The notes under the pieces were generated by a model, which was not told where the DNA came from, searched no databases, and saw only the letters and a program-made list of their open reading frames with translations. A DNA stretch of 64,000 nt. It comes from Aphis gossypii. Taxonomy: Eukaryota; Arthropoda; Insecta; Hemiptera; Aphididae. This document shows positions 25,374 through 37,544 of the stretch, one piece after another. The translations under genes and the position numbers were made by a program. Every line of letters begins with the position of its first letter. The stretch's first letter is position 1. The DNA is taken from the NCBI RefSeq assembly GCF_020184175.1, contig NC_065531.1, forward strand, positions 67,100,806 to 67,164,805, read 5' to 3'.

Positions 25374-25487
25374 GTGTTATTTAATGAACATTTAAGTTTG
25401 TTTTGATTTATGGAAAAAAGTAAAGTAACTGGCATCTATGAATTTAACTACAAAGAATTTAATATTTTTAATATTGTATTGAAAGAA

Positions 25488-25493
25488 AATAAA
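25488..25493 (+). terminator. Candidate PDPR poly(A) signal
   Basis: AATAAA 115 bp after the PDPR stop codon. It lies only ~25 bp from the reverse-strand signal for RpL13, so the two 3' UTRs probably abut or overlap. Confidence 0.5.
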
Positions 25494-25516
25494 TACCCAA
25501 TGTTAAGTTTAACGTT

Positions 25517-25522
25517 TTTATT
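25517..25522 (-). terminator. Candidate RpL13 poly(A) signal
   Basis: TTTATT on the plus strand (AATAAA on minus), 40 bp beyond the RpL13 stop codon. A short 3' UTR is usual for ribosomal protein genes. Confidence 0.55.
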
Positions 25523-25561
25523 GAGTTATTATTATAAAAGTCAAACAAAATACACCATCAA

Positions 25562-28067
25562 TCACTTCTTCTTCTTTCCTTTACCCTTCTTATCAGTGGC
25601 TTTTTTAGCCGCATCTGGGTTTTCAGCAGCTTCTTTAGCCTTCTTTGCTTTGATACCAATCAATTTAGCTTCAAGTCTCGCCTGCAAACATATAACATTT
25701 TTAATTACCCATAAACAAACACAAAGGATTAATAGATATTAAGTACTTATAATATTATAATGTTTATATGAGTTGGGGCGGTTTTAAATAACAGATTTAT
25801 AATTTGTTTTAATTACAGAACTATATTTTATTTTATGGTTATTATATATATTGATACATCATGTATAAATCGAATATCTGAATGGTTGAATGTGATGAGA
25901 CTACATTATAGATATCAGTACACAAAGTTGATTACTATGCAATGGATAAATATCAAACACAACACAATTTTTAGTTATATAAGAGCTTAAAGGAATTTAA
26001 AAATAAATGTAAAAATATGGATCACAATATGAAATTTTAAATAATTATACAAGCAATGGCGCTGAGTTCATTAAATAAAGGTGGTTTAATTCTTACAAAA
26101 TCCCACTCACCCACTTAAAATTCATTATTTAAAAACTTGAGAAATAAATTCATAACACTTAACACACAAACAAATCCAGGAGGGAAGACATTGTATTTTT
26201 TTTAATGATATTGAGATATCCTCTTCTAACAAGCTCGTCATATTTAATATTTAGATTTTTATTATATCCATACAAACATAAATAACTAGACTAATTTATA
26301 ATATATTTTATGTATTAAATAAAAAATTATAAAATTTTAAGTATAATAATTATGGAAAAGCCAGCTGGATATCCGTTGGTCTCTAGTACTTATATTTACT
26401 ATTGTAATAGTATTCAATATTTTGGTTCAAAAGTACCACCTTAAGTACGTACTCGACGTCACTATGTAAGCATTATGTGTTTAAGTTTATATATAGGACG
26501 ATAAAAGTAACACATGAGAATTTTGAGTAATCTTTCCAATTAGTCTAACAACAAAGAAATAGTTAACTTCTAAAATTAAAACGAACATTCCCAAGTCTAT
26601 GTTTCTACTTCCTATAATAAGGTAAATATATAAGTGTATAAAATTAGTTAAACTTCCAAATGAAATATCAATTACATTGCAACTCTACATTTATATTTTC
26701 AAAATATTATTTATTATATTATTAATAAATCAATAGTTGTACTATTATAGGTATTACAAGTAAATTTATAGAGATGCCAAGATATTTAAAAATTAGGATC
26801 CATAATAGGTATTTATATATTATTATTTATTTCATGGTATAAAAATGTATTCTTGAAAAGTGTTAGTGGCGAGATATTGCAACATAATTAATTTGTGTGA
26901 AGTTACTACATATTATATAGAAAAGTGAAATTTACAGCCAAATTAAAAAAAAAAATGGACAGGTCATTAACTGAATAATAAAGTTATGTACTTCATAAAA
27001 GCATCAACTCATATTATGTCTTAAAGATAGTTTTACAACACTTCAGAAGAAGTGCTGAGAAAAGACTAACCTATAATTTAATTTTGTACAGGTTGACTCA
27101 AGAACTACTCATGGTAAGAAACCAAAAGGTTAGGAGTAGCTCTTTTAAGGATTGTACATTTAATATTCTAGTTATAATATGAAAAATAAACATGTTAATT
27201 TGCTGTAATTAATATTTTGTAAGGTACAAAAAATTTGTTATTAAAGCAACAAAATAATTGATAATTTTGCACACCTATGACTCGCACGTTTATAAAATAG
27301 CAAAATGTGGATTTTAAAAATGTGCATCAATCAGAAATTAAATTACATATTTTTCTTACCTGGCAAATAGCATTGAAAGCATTGAACTTCTTCTCTTCTT
27401 CAGTGATAGCACGAGCCTCAGGTTCTTTGCTGACAGACTGTTGGATAGGCAATACAACTCCTTTCAATTGTGTAGCTGTCTTGCATTCTTCTTCCTATAC
27501 AATAATATCAAATATTAGTAATATGAGAAAAAAAACAGGTATAAATTGTATATTCTAATTATTTAGGCATACGTACAGTAGCTTCACCCTTCTTAATCTT
27601 GTTGGTCTTGCTCTTGAGTGGGAACAAAATCAATTTGGAACGGTACTCCTTCAAACGTTCAATGTTCACTTGTAAAGATTCTACACTCTTGTTTCGGCGT
27701 CTGGTATCTACAGCAATGCCGATGGTACGGGCATAATGTTTATTTAAACCAGCACCCTGATAAATGGTAGACACATGAGCTTAGTAGATATTTAATGTTC
27801 GATATTATTAAATAAATTTACCTTAAGCTCTTGGAGAGTAAAACCACGACCAGCACGAACTTTAGTGTGGTATCTTAACGTTGGGCAATGCACAACTGGT
27901 CGCAAAGGACCTGCCGCTGGTTTAGGTGCCAATGCTTTGGCTTTCTTGATACGGTTTTGGTGGCGCCTATATTTACGAGCTGGTTGATTGAACCAGGTCT
28001 TAATATAACGTTGCCAGTCTTTGTGAAAATGCCCATTCGGGATCATATTATTTCCACTAGGAGCCAT
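25562..28067 (-). CDS. RpL13: 60S ribosomal protein eL13
   Basis: Structural protein of the large cytosolic ribosomal subunit. Coding exons in transcript order: 28067-27822, 27756-27577, 27494-27360, 25681-25562. They give 226 aa, slightly longer than the ~210-220 usual in animals. The N terminus NGHFHKDWQRYIKTWFNQPARK, the VHCPTLRYHTKVRAGRGF(T/S)L block, ARTIGIAVDxRR(R)NKS and LxLFP are diagnostic for eL13. The lysine-rich tail ends GKGKKK. The ATG at 28067 follows a short leader exon joined across 28093-28326. The last intron (25682-27359) is unusually long for this gene. Convergent with PDPR and divergent from ARMT1. Confidence 0.97.
25682..27359 (-). other. Long last intron of RpL13
   Basis: 1678 bp, AT-rich, with no coding exon. 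Ribosomal protein introns often host snoRNAs. I looked for minus-strand C/D box pairs (RUGAUGA and CUGA) close to a terminal stem and found none I could defend. Confidence 0.6.
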
Positions 28068-28326
28068 CTTGATGACTTTATTTGTTGACTACCTATATCC
28101 TAAACAGGGACAAAGACGATTCGTTTAATTATTGCGGTAACGATCACAACGGAGGGCAACAAGTAAAGTAGGGTGAAAAAAAAATAAAAATGTAAAAAAT
28201 AACTACGAGGGATTTTAATATTGATTCGACGTAATTTATAGAATACGTTTAAACAAATTTGAGATAAATCGATGCTATAAGTTAAAGGATTCAAGCGGAT
28301 AAAATAATATTATTGCATGTACTTAC

Positions 28327-28365
28327 CGAAAACGAAGGGAATCAACCACGAACGAATAGAGAAGG
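28327..28365 (-). promoter_or_regulatory. RpL13: RpL13 leader exon with 5' TOP-like start
   Basis: Read on the minus strand, the leader would begin CCTTCTCTATTCG at 28365, a pyrimidine-rich start like the terminal oligopyrimidine tracts of ribosomal protein mRNAs. It ends TTCG|GTAAGT at 28327 and contains no ATG. It splices to the acceptor just before 28092. A TOP tract links translation of the mRNA to TOR/LARP1 signalling in animals. The exact start is inferred. Confidence 0.6.
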
Positions 28366-28604
28366 AACGTTGTTTGTGTTTTAGTAGCCGTAGTTGTAGT
28401 TGATAGGAGTTATCGGCTAACCTCAAAATGACGCGCATTAATTATTAAATTATGTTGCCCGCACTTTTTTTTTATCGTTATTCATCGTCAAACAACATTT
28501 TTATATTTCTCTGGTGGTACCACTGATAAATAACCGCTCAGGACAAAGTTAAAATCTAATTTTTTTCATGACAATATAAATAGGTACTGCCCGTCGAACT
28601 TATA
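28366..28604. promoter_or_regulatory. Divergent promoter between RpL13 and ARMT1
   Basis: About 240 bp separating the RpL13 TOP-like start (-) from a TATA-bearing start (+). A TATAAATA box at 28575-28582 faces right, about 30 bp before a likely start near 28605-28612. No TATA box is seen on the RpL13 side, as is usual for ribosomal protein genes. Confidence 0.5.
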
Positions 28605-28695
28605 ATTGTCGAGAACCAATACTGAACTATCGTTTGACGAGGACAGTTGACGTTCAAATTGAATTGCTCCTTCAGACCAACATTAAACGACATTC
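28605..28695 (+). other. Putative non-coding first exon of ARMT1
   Basis: Lies just downstream of the TATAAATA box and is richer in G and C than its surroundings. It has no ATG and ends at a strong donor (CATTC|GTGAGT). The next supported plus-strand acceptor with a start codon is at 33102, four bases before the ARMT1 ATG. That would give a 4.4-kb first intron. The link is inferred; no transcript evidence. Confidence 0.45.
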
Positions 28696-31600
28696 GTGAG
28701 TACACATATGTTTATTTATTTTAAGTGGATATGTCGCTTCATATATAATATTATTTAGTTAGGTACCTATAATATTTTGATGGAAAAAAATACTGGTTAA
28801 ATTAATTCGCTAATAAATAGTTATAAATTTTATAGAAATTATGTAATTTATTTAATTATTTTTAATTTATAATTATTTAAATACTCAGTATTGAAAAATT
28901 ATTGAAATAGAAGGAATTATCGCGGTAAAAAGTGAAACGATATTCATTTCCTTTACATTTTAGTTTATTGTTGGCCACTTATTGTTCTATAGTTTTTAAA
29001 TTCTTCGTGAAAACATAATTATATTCTTAGTAGGTATAAAATATATTACTTATCTACAATTTTAGTTAATTTTTAAAATTATTTAAAATTTTATCATTTA
29101 TTCATTTAAAAATTAAATATTTAATTTAAATTGCTTTTTGCCTTTAACTTGAAAAGAAAAAAAATTAAGTTATATCCTCTAGATCCAAAATTCAACTAAA
29201 AGTACTGTTTTGTTTCATACCTATTTTATTTTTTTGGCCTAAGAAATTTTAAGTCATACCTATTATAAAATTCGTTATCGGCTCAAGATATATTGGATTT
29301 TATATGTATTTATGGTCAATATGCTGAGTCTAATTTGTCAATAGATATTAAAAAAACACCCAAAATTACTAAAATGAAGGCGGACATTTTTAATAACGAT
29401 TTAACTTTTATAATGTTCAAATATATAATGTATATTATGTACACAGGTATTAAAAATATTTGATTTTTATTAAGTATAATTTGGGTTTATAAAAAGACGA
29501 TATAACCATACATGTTGTCTCCGTTTTACTAACGCATTTACGCGTAACATCAAAATATATTATGTTCATTCAATTTAATTTTGTGTAATTAACTTAATAT
29601 CAAAATTAATTAATTTATTATTAAACTTAAAGGTTAGAATATTATCAGTGTTCTCTCTTTAATTTTTTGATGTTTTAATTGTAAGTAGGTTATGAGTACC
29701 TACATTTTTTTTAAATATTTATATTATATAAATTTTAATATTTAAGGTAACAACACAAAAGTTTGATAACAAAATGTAAGTTTTAAAAATAGTATTATTA
29801 TTAATGGTATGTTATGCTTTGATAAGATGGATATTTCAGAACATTTTATTTCGTTTGAGTACTTTTGAGTTTTAGTGTTATAACTTATAAACTAAAAATA
29901 AATTCTTAAATTTGAAGCTCAGAACATGATTTTTTTTAGTAGGATTCTATTGAGTTAATTATTTAAATTTGTTTATATATTATACATCATACATTCGTAT
30001 CATATTTTATATTATACTTTATAATATACTTTTGCGTTTAATATATTAGAAATTTAATTGATTAACATTTAAATTTCTATATAATCTGTAAAATGTGGCA
30101 TTATAATTTAATTATTTTTTCGAGCTTTATAGGAAATATAAAATTTTTTTCGGAGTTTTTTTATCAATATTTTAGCAATATATGTTTACATAAAGAAGAT
30201 ACATAATTTTTAATATAGGTAGTAATGGTAGTAAGAAAATATATATATTAATTTTATTTCGTGCAATAATAAAATTATAAAATGAGTTAGATATTTTATT
30301 AATTTTTGAGATTTATATATTATACCTATATTATATATATATAGATACTAGGTAGGCATTACTTATTTAGAAAAAAATATATCTAGATAAAAGTGACAAT
30401 TGATAATTTATTAAAATAATTTAGTTAAGTTTGTAAAATAACATACTTATTTGCTGATTTAGAATAAATTCAAATTTTATAAATTTAAATAAATATAGAC
30501 ACTGGACTTGAATAGCTCATTTGGGTTTTGTGTGTTAATATCTTTCGGTGTTAAAAATTGTTTACACCATTAAAACCATTAATTGTGGTGTACCCATTAC
30601 GTTTATCATTTTTTTAGGATAAGTAGTGCACATCGAAAGAATAATATAATTTAAAAACAATCAGGTTAATCGTGAACTATGAACATTAGATACCTATTGA
30701 AAAGTGGGCATATTACCAAAACATTTACGCGAACTATGAACTCTTATAGGTATAATAAAAATAATTTCAGTATTAATAAAAAATAATTAGATGTTATTAA
30801 AAAAAAAAAAGTAAACATATAGTTTATACACATTATCACAATATCATCGAAGTTCATTTGTTTACAAATTATAACCTAAGATATCTATATAATCTTTCAC
30901 TCACGAATGCAATTAATGTTCTAATGTAGAACAATCATTTCAATTATACTTTAAACGTGTGTACTTAATATTTGTTTTAACAATTAAAACAATATTAGTG
31001 TAATTATTTTGTTATAAAAACTGAAAGCAAATTCTTCATCTGACTTGTAATTTGTAATATATCAATTTGATGAGGTTATAAGTTTTAACTTCTAACTGAT
31101 ATTTTATTTAGGTGTTACTTATACGTAGTAATACGCGTATACTTAAAATCATTCGGGTTTATAATATATTCAATTTTGTGTTTTTATGAGTTTATGAATG
31201 TTATTATGATTTATGTAATTTTAGATCTATTTAGGCGCAAGTCCTTGGATTATAAAAAAATAATTATTTTATAATTTATAATTTGCTTAGATTTAAGTTT
31301 ATAAACGTTTTAACTGTTTTTAGATTATTTAAATAGTATTATATTTAAAAAGATACGCATATATGAAGATCCAATAGGTGTATATCTATACATTGTTTTT
31401 GAAAACCGTATCGCATGAAAAAGAATTGTTGACTAGTCCTGTCAACAAATAAACCTGCAGTAGATCATTGTTGAGAAACTAAATCTCTACACGATACATT
31501 TTGTTCTGTCTTTGTGTTTTTATATTTTTAACAGGTATAACAGAAAAGTTTCTCTACTGTATAGTATTATTTGAGTGTACCTTTTCAATCTTAATTGAGA

Positions 31601-33101
31601 AGGTTACTGAAGTCGATGTGTAAACTTGAATTCGCTATTTTTAAGGATAATATTTTATTATTTATTTTTTTATAAGTATGTTGAACTTATTTTTGACATA
31701 ACATTTATTTTATAATTAATTATTTGGTATATAAATATATAATTCATTATTGGTCTTAAGTTATAACTTATAAGTCAATATCACTTAATACCGTAGAACG
31801 GTGTGAATAGGTTTGTGGTATAAATAACTAAACGATAGTCTAAATATTTTGATAATTTCATCGTTTATCCTAGTATTTAAAATATATATATTTATATATT
31901 TTATATAATATTACTATATTGTATCAAGAGTTTAGGTTTTCATTGAAAATAAAAATACGATTCAAATCGAACCAATGTTATTATTACGAATTACCATATT
32001 TTAATCATTGTACAACATTTCAATTATAACTAACTGACAATTATATAACTTGGAAGCTTTATAAAATCACTATTTCATTAGTATCGTTTTTATTTGGAGT
32101 GATAAATATATTGGTTTTAAATGTGTGTTTTAGTTTGAGCTATTAGTTAACTTTTGACATTTTAGACTTTTTTCTACATATTATAATAAATAGACTGTTT
32201 CTCATTTAAAACAAGGTTACTTTTATGTTTTCTTTTTATTTCGTGTCAATTTAAAAAAATATTTATTGTTACATTTTGAAACATTCTATTTTCTACTATT
32301 ATTTTTTACAATTCTATAGAACCCATATGCAATTTTCAATATAGACTAATTTAAAATTTTTTATATCATGATTATGGTATATGTCGGTTTGGATAAATAT
32401 TAGTTTTTACTAACAATTAATAGTTCAAACTACTGAATGAAAAATAACTTTTAACAAATTTAAGTTTACTAAACAATGAATACTCATTCGTTAGACGATG
32501 TAGAGACGGTTATTGTAAATGCTAAGTAAATAATTGAAATCGTCGTAGTCGGCTGACACACACGAAACTTATAATATATTACCCATTTCATTCATTATTC
32601 AATAATTTTAGGGTAAGGAAGGTACAATAATTTTATTTACATTCTAAGTTAAATTCAATTTGAAAATTATGCAAATAGGTACTCATAAGTATACCTATTA
32701 ATACTAATATTTTATTCAAGAAACTGCCGACTGATCAAGAGTTGTCACGAATCCGATTCTATACTTTTCCCTGTGACATTGTGGTCTATCCGTCTACTTC
32801 ACTAAGAATCGTCTTTTCATAAAATGAATAATTAATTATCCATTATAGTTATTTACTTAATAATTAGGGAATTAGAAATTTATTGTATAGTAGAGTGAGT
32901 TTTTCATTTTTTTTTATTCAATTCTTTTAGAAGACGATTAACTTTTTTTTTTAAACAAGGATTACATTTAAAAAAAAAATATAAAAAACAGTGTGAATTT
33001 ATACTAGAGTAATATTAATTTTTAAATGATTGAACTATTTATTTATACTGTTAATAACTGTCAAAAATAATAAATACATTTAAAATAATTATTTTTTTCA
33101 G
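28696..33101 (+). other. Probable first intron of ARMT1; no gene seen
   Basis: 4.4 kb of AT-rich DNA. Small features only: a fragment of the TTAA-element subterminal block near 29510-29531 (ACATGTTGTCTCCGTTTTAC), and a hairpin TTGTTGAC-7-GTCAACAA at 31426-31448. No coding exon supported. Confidence 0.5.
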
Positions 33102-33105
33102 TGCA

Positions 33106-36100
33106 ATGACGATTGAAAGTAAATTGTCTAATTTGTGTATTGACGAAAGTCCACCAAGGAATGAACCTTTAGTAGCCAAGTATATGAGGTGATTAAATTT
33201 TTTTAAACATTTTTTTAGCAACTGTCTAATTTTAATAATTGATGTCCATAGGAGTTTTGCTTATCCAGTTCTATCGAAACTATCTCCATTTAACATATCT
33301 AAAACTGGAAGTTACTTATCAGCAAACAAGAATGCTATTTTACAAAAATATGGAGCGGTAAGAATCTAATTTTTTAAAAACAGTTATTGAGTAGACACAC
33401 AATTTTTTTTAATAATAAGATATGATGAAAAAATGTAACTAATAATCTGTGCTTTATTTTCATAGGTAGGTATCACATTACAATTTATATTTTATTTATT
33501 TACTTACTTCAATTCAAACAGACTTTGCTTAATAAATTAAGATTGGAATATTGTATAGTTATACGAGTATATACGTATACTCTAGGATACATAGGTTTAT
33601 TATTTTATTAATAGGTTTATAACTGATGACTGATATATATATATATATATATATTTTTTTTTTTTCATATACAAAGTTCATATTATTTCTTCATATAACT
33701 GCATTATATTAACAGACACTCAGTGTATACTATATAGTGTACCAATACTATACATACATAATTAGCATATAATGTACAATGTACATTTAAAATGATAATT
33801 ATAGTATTTTAAACTGTAATTCTGCTTTGGTGAGCTATGAGTAACAATTCACTACCTTGTTGTATATTCACTCCATTTATGTTTAAAATAAGTATATTAT
33901 TGATTAATATGTGATTATACAGATTATCATTAAACATGATTGGCCACTTGCTTATAAAGTTTAGACTAGTTTAAATTGAAAGTATAAAGTGATTACTGAT
34001 TAATATAATGAAAATAAGGATAATTATTATAAATATTTATAGCTATACTAGTAAAAACTATTTTAAACCTTGACCTGAATAGTAAATTATTGTTGTGATA
34101 CTAAAAATAATATTATTAGGTAATAATTATTATACTCACTTATTAGTTCTTATACGTATTTATGATTGTCATCACTTATGTCATTATGTTAAAGATCATC
34201 TTATATTTTTTTCCATAAATTAAAAAGTTTATGTATATCTATTTATATAATATCTTTGAGATAATTTTTAGCCATTCGAAACACAAGTTTTTTTTTTATT
34301 TATGCTAATAATTAACACCCATTGTAAAATAGACAATAATTTCATTCAGTTTTGAAACGAATATAATATTTTTGTATACGAAAACTAATTTAGAAAAAAT
34401 ATGTATTTCTTTGTACAAAAATCATAACAAATTGATCGATTAACAATAACACATTTAAGTTAAATTATAATATTATATTTGTAGTTGAAATAGATATAAT
34501 ATATGTTTGTAGTTGTAAGATATAGAGTATATTCTTTGTAATTATTTGGGTACTGACTTCTATTGTATCTACATAATTAATCTATTCTAATTGTACGAGG
34601 ATATTTTTTAGAACAGAAATAATATTGTTCTAGTCAACATTGAAATATCAATACCTCCTTTCAATCGCAAATTATTACCGCAATCGTATTATGTTTAAAT
34701 GAAGTCATTTTTGTTAACAATTAGTGTATTGTGTATTTTGTAGTTAAGTATATTTTTAATTTTTAAAACTTTAATTTTTATCTCATGTATTTTAGCATAG
34801 TTTGAATACTTACTAATTTTCTTTAGCGATAATGGCGTTCCTCACATTTAAAAATAAAATACAACTTATAAAGTTATAAGTGTACGTACAGCAAAAAGTA
34901 CAATAATTTTTATACTTGGAAACCTTGTTATTCTTGTAATACCTACTAATTTATTTTTGTTAGATTAAATTTAGTTTAAACTTTATACAATTTTTTTTTT
35001 TTGATACCTATAAATTAAAAAATAATATGATGTAAAATAAAATGTACAGAAGGTATAATTACTGGTATTTTAACCATTGCCATATCAAAGTCAATAATGT
35101 TTTACATTTTATTGTATGGGTGTAAATATTATTTTAGTATTTTGTTTTATGGAGTATATTATAGAACAATGCTTAATATATAATGTCATTTTAGGAAGCT
35201 GAAAATGATATTACATCAATTTTGGAAAAATTGGATACCTTAATAGCAGATATTTTAAGTAACGTGCCATTTAGAGAATTGAGATCTGATAACATAGACG
35301 TTAAAATTTGGAATAAAGTCCTCGATGACTTTTCGGATCAAGATGGAAATCGGCCAACTTGGGTATTTGCAAACTGGTTGTATACTGAATGTTATATACA
35401 TCGTCGTATATTTGAAGCATTTGAAACTAGGTTAGTGGTTATCTTTATATCTTTATAATACTCTCGTAAAATTATTTTAGATTTGTTTACATTAAAATTA
35501 TATCTATACATAATTATGTAATTATTTTGCATATTTTAGTTCATTATTAAAAAATTATGATCCATTTTTTGAGCAAAAAATGAATGCTTTAACACATTGT
35601 GAAGATGCTACGGATATTTTGGGGAAATTTTTAGTCAAATATTTCAATAAAAAAGATGTCCAGTTACAAAATCTTCGTAAAGATATACCGAAAATCATCA
35701 AGTGTTCCTTGTGGGGAAATCGTTGTGATCTTTCACAAACTGGTGGAGACGCTATTGCACAAACTGAGAGCCCATTAGATTTGGTTGATTCGTTACAACC
35801 TCTTATGCTTGCTGATGAATCATCTAAAATAGTGGATTTTTTATTTGCTTCACTCGACGAACCCAATGATAACAAGATTTTAGGTAGGTACTTGATTTTA
35901 GCATAATATTTTTGATAAACCTATGGTTTATATTGATAAAATTCCTTAAGATTTTTATATAAATACATAGGTATATCATCAATATAATATGATACTATTT
36001 AAAAGCTTATTTTACATGCGTATTGACTAAATGTTCATACTTCCGTATAATATATTATATGGGATTTATTTTCAGATATTATATTGGACAATGCGGGCTA

Positions 36101-37544
36101 TGAACTTTTCACAGATTTATGTTTAGCTGATTATTTGATGACATACAAATTTGTTAACACTGTACGATTTCACGGAAAAGCTATACCATGGTTTGTATCT
36201 GATGTAACAATTCAAGATTTTTCAGCTACTATTAATCATACAGCTCATGAATCTAGAAGTGAAACATTAAAGGAATTAGGAAAGCGATGGGAAGCCTATT
36301 TTAAATCAGGTAAATATAATATTAAATAATTTATAATAATAAAAAAAAAACTATTCAATTTCAAATATTTTAATAGTTAAAAATAAATGGTAGTGAAAAT
36401 GACTAATTTTTATTAAAGAGGTCCATGTTCAGATTTTATTCAATAATAAAAGTTGAATGAAAAATATTTAGTTTTTAAATAAGGTTGTTAAATACCAGTA
36501 GATTATACATTTTTATTATAAATTAATAAGATCTAGAACTAAGGGAAAATTACTTATTTGATTAGTATTATGCCTATTTATTATAATGTATTAAAATATT
36601 TATGCCAGCTCGTATGAATAATCAATAAAAATTTAATGAAACAAAAGTAAGCTAATGATTCGTTAAATATGATTTAAAGGCCTACGGTCGGTCTTTTAAA
36701 TTTATTGAATTATTAAATTAATCAATTTTACGATCTGGTAATAGATACTTCTTCTTTTTCTTTTCCTTTGCCTTTTCTCCCAACTATTTAGGGTCAGCCA
36801 CTCGGGTCCACAATTTCTACTTACCTCCTACGATCCTTCGGATCTCCCTCACAAATACCTGTCATTATCATATCGTACTCTATAACTTCAAACCATCTTT
36901 TTTTCGATCTTCCTCTTCGTTTTTTTCCATCCACACTCATGTTCTTTGTCATTGAAACTGCCTAAGTTTTTTCTTTTCTTAAAACATGTCCTAACCATCT
37001 TGTTCTATTCTTAGGCATTTTGTCAACTATTGGAGCCACTCCTATACTACCTCTTATATACTCATTTCTTATTCTGTCTTCTCTCATCATTTCACTCATC
37101 CACCTTAACATTCTCATCTCCGGTAATAGATACTAATATATTAGTAATTTATTAAAATCATCGCAATAAAAAAATGTCTATGTTATTATTGTAACAGGTC
37201 AATGGATATTTGAAAGTGAACAATTTTGGACCTTGCCATTTAATTTTGGTCAAATGAAATCATTAGATAATGATTTATATACCAAACTTTCGCAGTCATT
37301 TTTAATCATATCTAAAGGAGATCTTAACTACAGAAAATTAGTCGGTGATATATTTTGGGAGCCTACTGTACCTTTCACTGAAGCAGTGGGAAACTTTAAA
37401 CCTTCTAAACTAATAGCATTAAGAACATTGAAATCGGATATCACTTGCGGCTTACCAGAAGGTTTAGCAGAACATATATCAAAAAATGATCCAGATTGGT
37501 TAAAAATCGGCAAATATGCTGTTATTCATGTAGATGGTATTTAA
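33106..37544 (+). CDS. ARMT1: Damage-control phosphatase ARMT1 (DUF89 family, subfamily III)
   Basis: Metal-dependent phosphatase of the DUF89 fold, thought to clear harmful sugar phosphates such as fructose-1-phosphate; human ARMT1 was also reported as a carboxyl methyltransferase. Cytosolic or nuclear. Exons: 33106-33188, 33252-33357, 35195-35430, 35540-35883, 36076-36309, 37198-37544 (449 aa; human 441). Family landmarks: WGN(R/K)xDLS in the fourth exon, the metal-binding region LDNAGYE with D261-N262 and D270, H289 and D299 (FHGKAIPWFVSD), GDLNYRKL at 375-382, and RTLK(S/C)D at 410-415. These catalytic-region residues are all present, so an active enzyme is expected. The ATG lies 4 bases into its exon, after acceptor TTTTTTCAG. 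Intron 2 is 1.8 kb. Intron 5 carries a LINE fragment. Confidence 0.95.
33358..35194 (+). other. ARMT1 intron 2
   Basis: 1.8 kb, AT-rich, with an (AT)n tract at about 33632-33654. No further exon or element recognised. Confidence 0.6.
36737..37134 (-). mobile_element. 5'-truncated LINE 3' end with target duplication
   Basis: A 13-bp direct repeat, GGTAATAGATACT, at 36737-36749 and 37122-37134 flanks a 372-bp insert. On the minus strand the insert reads as the C-terminal tail of a non-LTR retrotransposon polyprotein: MRMLRWM, a (G)VAPIVDKM block, LGHVLR, and a G-K/R-rich KKRW segment near the end. It contains in-frame stops and ends in an A-rich tail next to the left repeat. This is the classic outcome of target-primed reverse transcription. 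It lies antisense in ARMT1 intron 5. The exact LINE clade is not determined. Confidence 0.88.

Noticed and set aside
25682..27359. Possible snoRNA in the long RpL13 intron
   Set aside because: No paired C and D boxes with a terminal stem could be found on the minus strand by eye.
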